Assembly: GCA_020847315.1 (NCBI GenBank)
Contig: JADLCF010000082.1
Coordinates: forward strand, 1 to 40,715
From: Bryobacterales bacterium
GTDB taxonomy: Bacteria > Acidobacteriota > Terriglobia > Bryobacterales > Bryobacteraceae
Reading direction: 5' to 3'
Length of the DNA: 40,715 bases
Positions 40,294 to 40,715 of the stretch are shown here, in pieces. The notes beneath the pieces are model-generated. The model did not search any database. It was not told where the DNA came from and was given only the letters and a program-made list of their open reading frames with translations. The translations under genes were made by a program, and so were the position numbers. The number at the start of each line of letters is the position of its first letter. The first letter of the stretch is position 1.

Positions 40294-40715
40294 ATGGACG
40301 CCAACTTCGGTTACCGCTTCTCGTTTCTCTTCTTTTTGGTTGCAGTAAACGCATTCTTCGCCGCGTCTGAAGTTGCCTTGCTCTCCGTGCGCCGATCCCG
40401 GCTGAGGGAGATGGCGGCCGAGGGAAATGTCGGCGCGACCGCGGCCTTAAGCTTGCTCGCAAACACGGAGCGGCTGCTCTCCGTGGTGCAGGTGGGAGTG
40501 ACGCTCGCCAGCCTGGGGATTGGCTGGGCGGGGGAGGAAACGATCTTTGCCAGCCTGATGGCTTTGGCCGGGCCGCTGGTGACCCCCGCCACCGAATGGG
40601 CGATGCGTGGTGTCGCGCTTGCCCTTACTTTCTCGCTAATGACGTTCGTGACGGTGGTGATCGGGGAAGTCGTTCCCAAGAACGTCGCGATCGAGAATAG
40701 CGCCCGGTTCGCGAC
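40294..40715 (+). CDS. CNNM/CorC-family (DUF21) membrane protein, N-terminal part
   Basis: 140 codons are visible from ATG 40294; the frame is open to the end of the window. The DUF21/CNNM membrane domain is recognisable: FFLVAVNAFFAASEVALLSVRRSRL with the small-residue, Ser-containing first helix, then TERLLSVVQVGVTLASLGIGWAGEE as helix 2, a third helix LALTFSLMTFVTVVIGEVVPKNVAIENSARFA with the conserved G-E-x-x-P-K motif. Family role: divalent cation (Mg2+/Co2+) efflux or haemolysin-related transport, usually followed by CBS and CorC_HlyC domains, which are outside the window. The ribosome-binding site is weak. Confidence 0.88.
   Translation, partial: MDANFGYRFSFLFFLVAVNAFFAASEVALLSVRRSRLREMAAEGNVGATAALSLLANTERLLSVVQVGVTLASLGIGWAGEETIFASLMALAGPLVTPATEWAMRGVALALTFSLMTFVTVVIGEVVPKNVAIENSARFA

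Overview
The window is GC-rich, protein-dense bacterial chromosome with no rRNA, tRNA, CRISPR array, phage or recognisable insertion sequence. Several features point to an Acidobacteriota genome, probably Bryobacterales (Solibacter-like): DUF1080 proteins, a MacB-type permease with TolC and TPR partners, a LytTR regulator, a Cys-type sulfatase and a complex I operon with unusual composition. This is inference from gene content; no marker gene is present.

Region by region. 1-3769 (minus): TPR protein, MacB-type permease, TolC-like protein and the start of a TPR lipoprotein, which looks like an export operon. It diverges from a secreted carboxypeptidase-regulatory/TPR protein (3971-5125) across a perfect 16-bp dyad. 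5252-9859 (plus): a small membrane-anchored protein with a cysteine-less YHS-like domain, a two-domain DUF1080 protein, then a tight trio of anchored protein, GT-C-type glycosyltransferase and Tat-signal proteasome-fold Ntn hydrolase. 9856-11660 (minus): DapA-superfamily aldolase and an orphan LytTR response regulator. 11769-14126 (plus): myo-inositol-phosphate synthase and a sugar-nucleotide-type epimerase. 14123-15070 (minus): a DUF1080 domain interrupted by a transmembrane hairpin. 15594-19238: 2-oxoglutarate-semialdehyde-type dehydrogenase, DUF2007-like protein, phytanoyl-CoA dioxygenase family protein, and a lower-GC stretch with an orphan gene.

19331-19960 (minus) is a thioredoxin-like exported protein. 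20068-29739 (minus) is a complex I operon in the order nuoC-D-I-J-K-L-M-N-H, without nuoA, nuoB or the NADH module nuoE-F-G. Upstream of it, on the same strand, lie an L-lactate permease and a CstA carrying a fused YbdD-like tail. Together they suggest three-carbon acid uptake feeding respiration. 34031-37559 (minus): a Tat-signal sulfatase, thioredoxin with a strong intrinsic terminator, and glycogen synthase. 37931-40237 (minus) is a membrane-anchored penicillin-acylase family Ntn hydrolase. It diverges from the start of a CNNM/CorC-family (DUF21) membrane protein that runs off the end.

The strongest candidates for something undescribed are four. The first is the exported proteasome-like hydrolase, which keeps Thr1/Asp17/Lys33/Gly47 at exact beta-subunit spacing. 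The others are the DUF1080 fold split by a membrane hairpin, the CstA-YbdD fusion, and the rearranged partial complex I operon.
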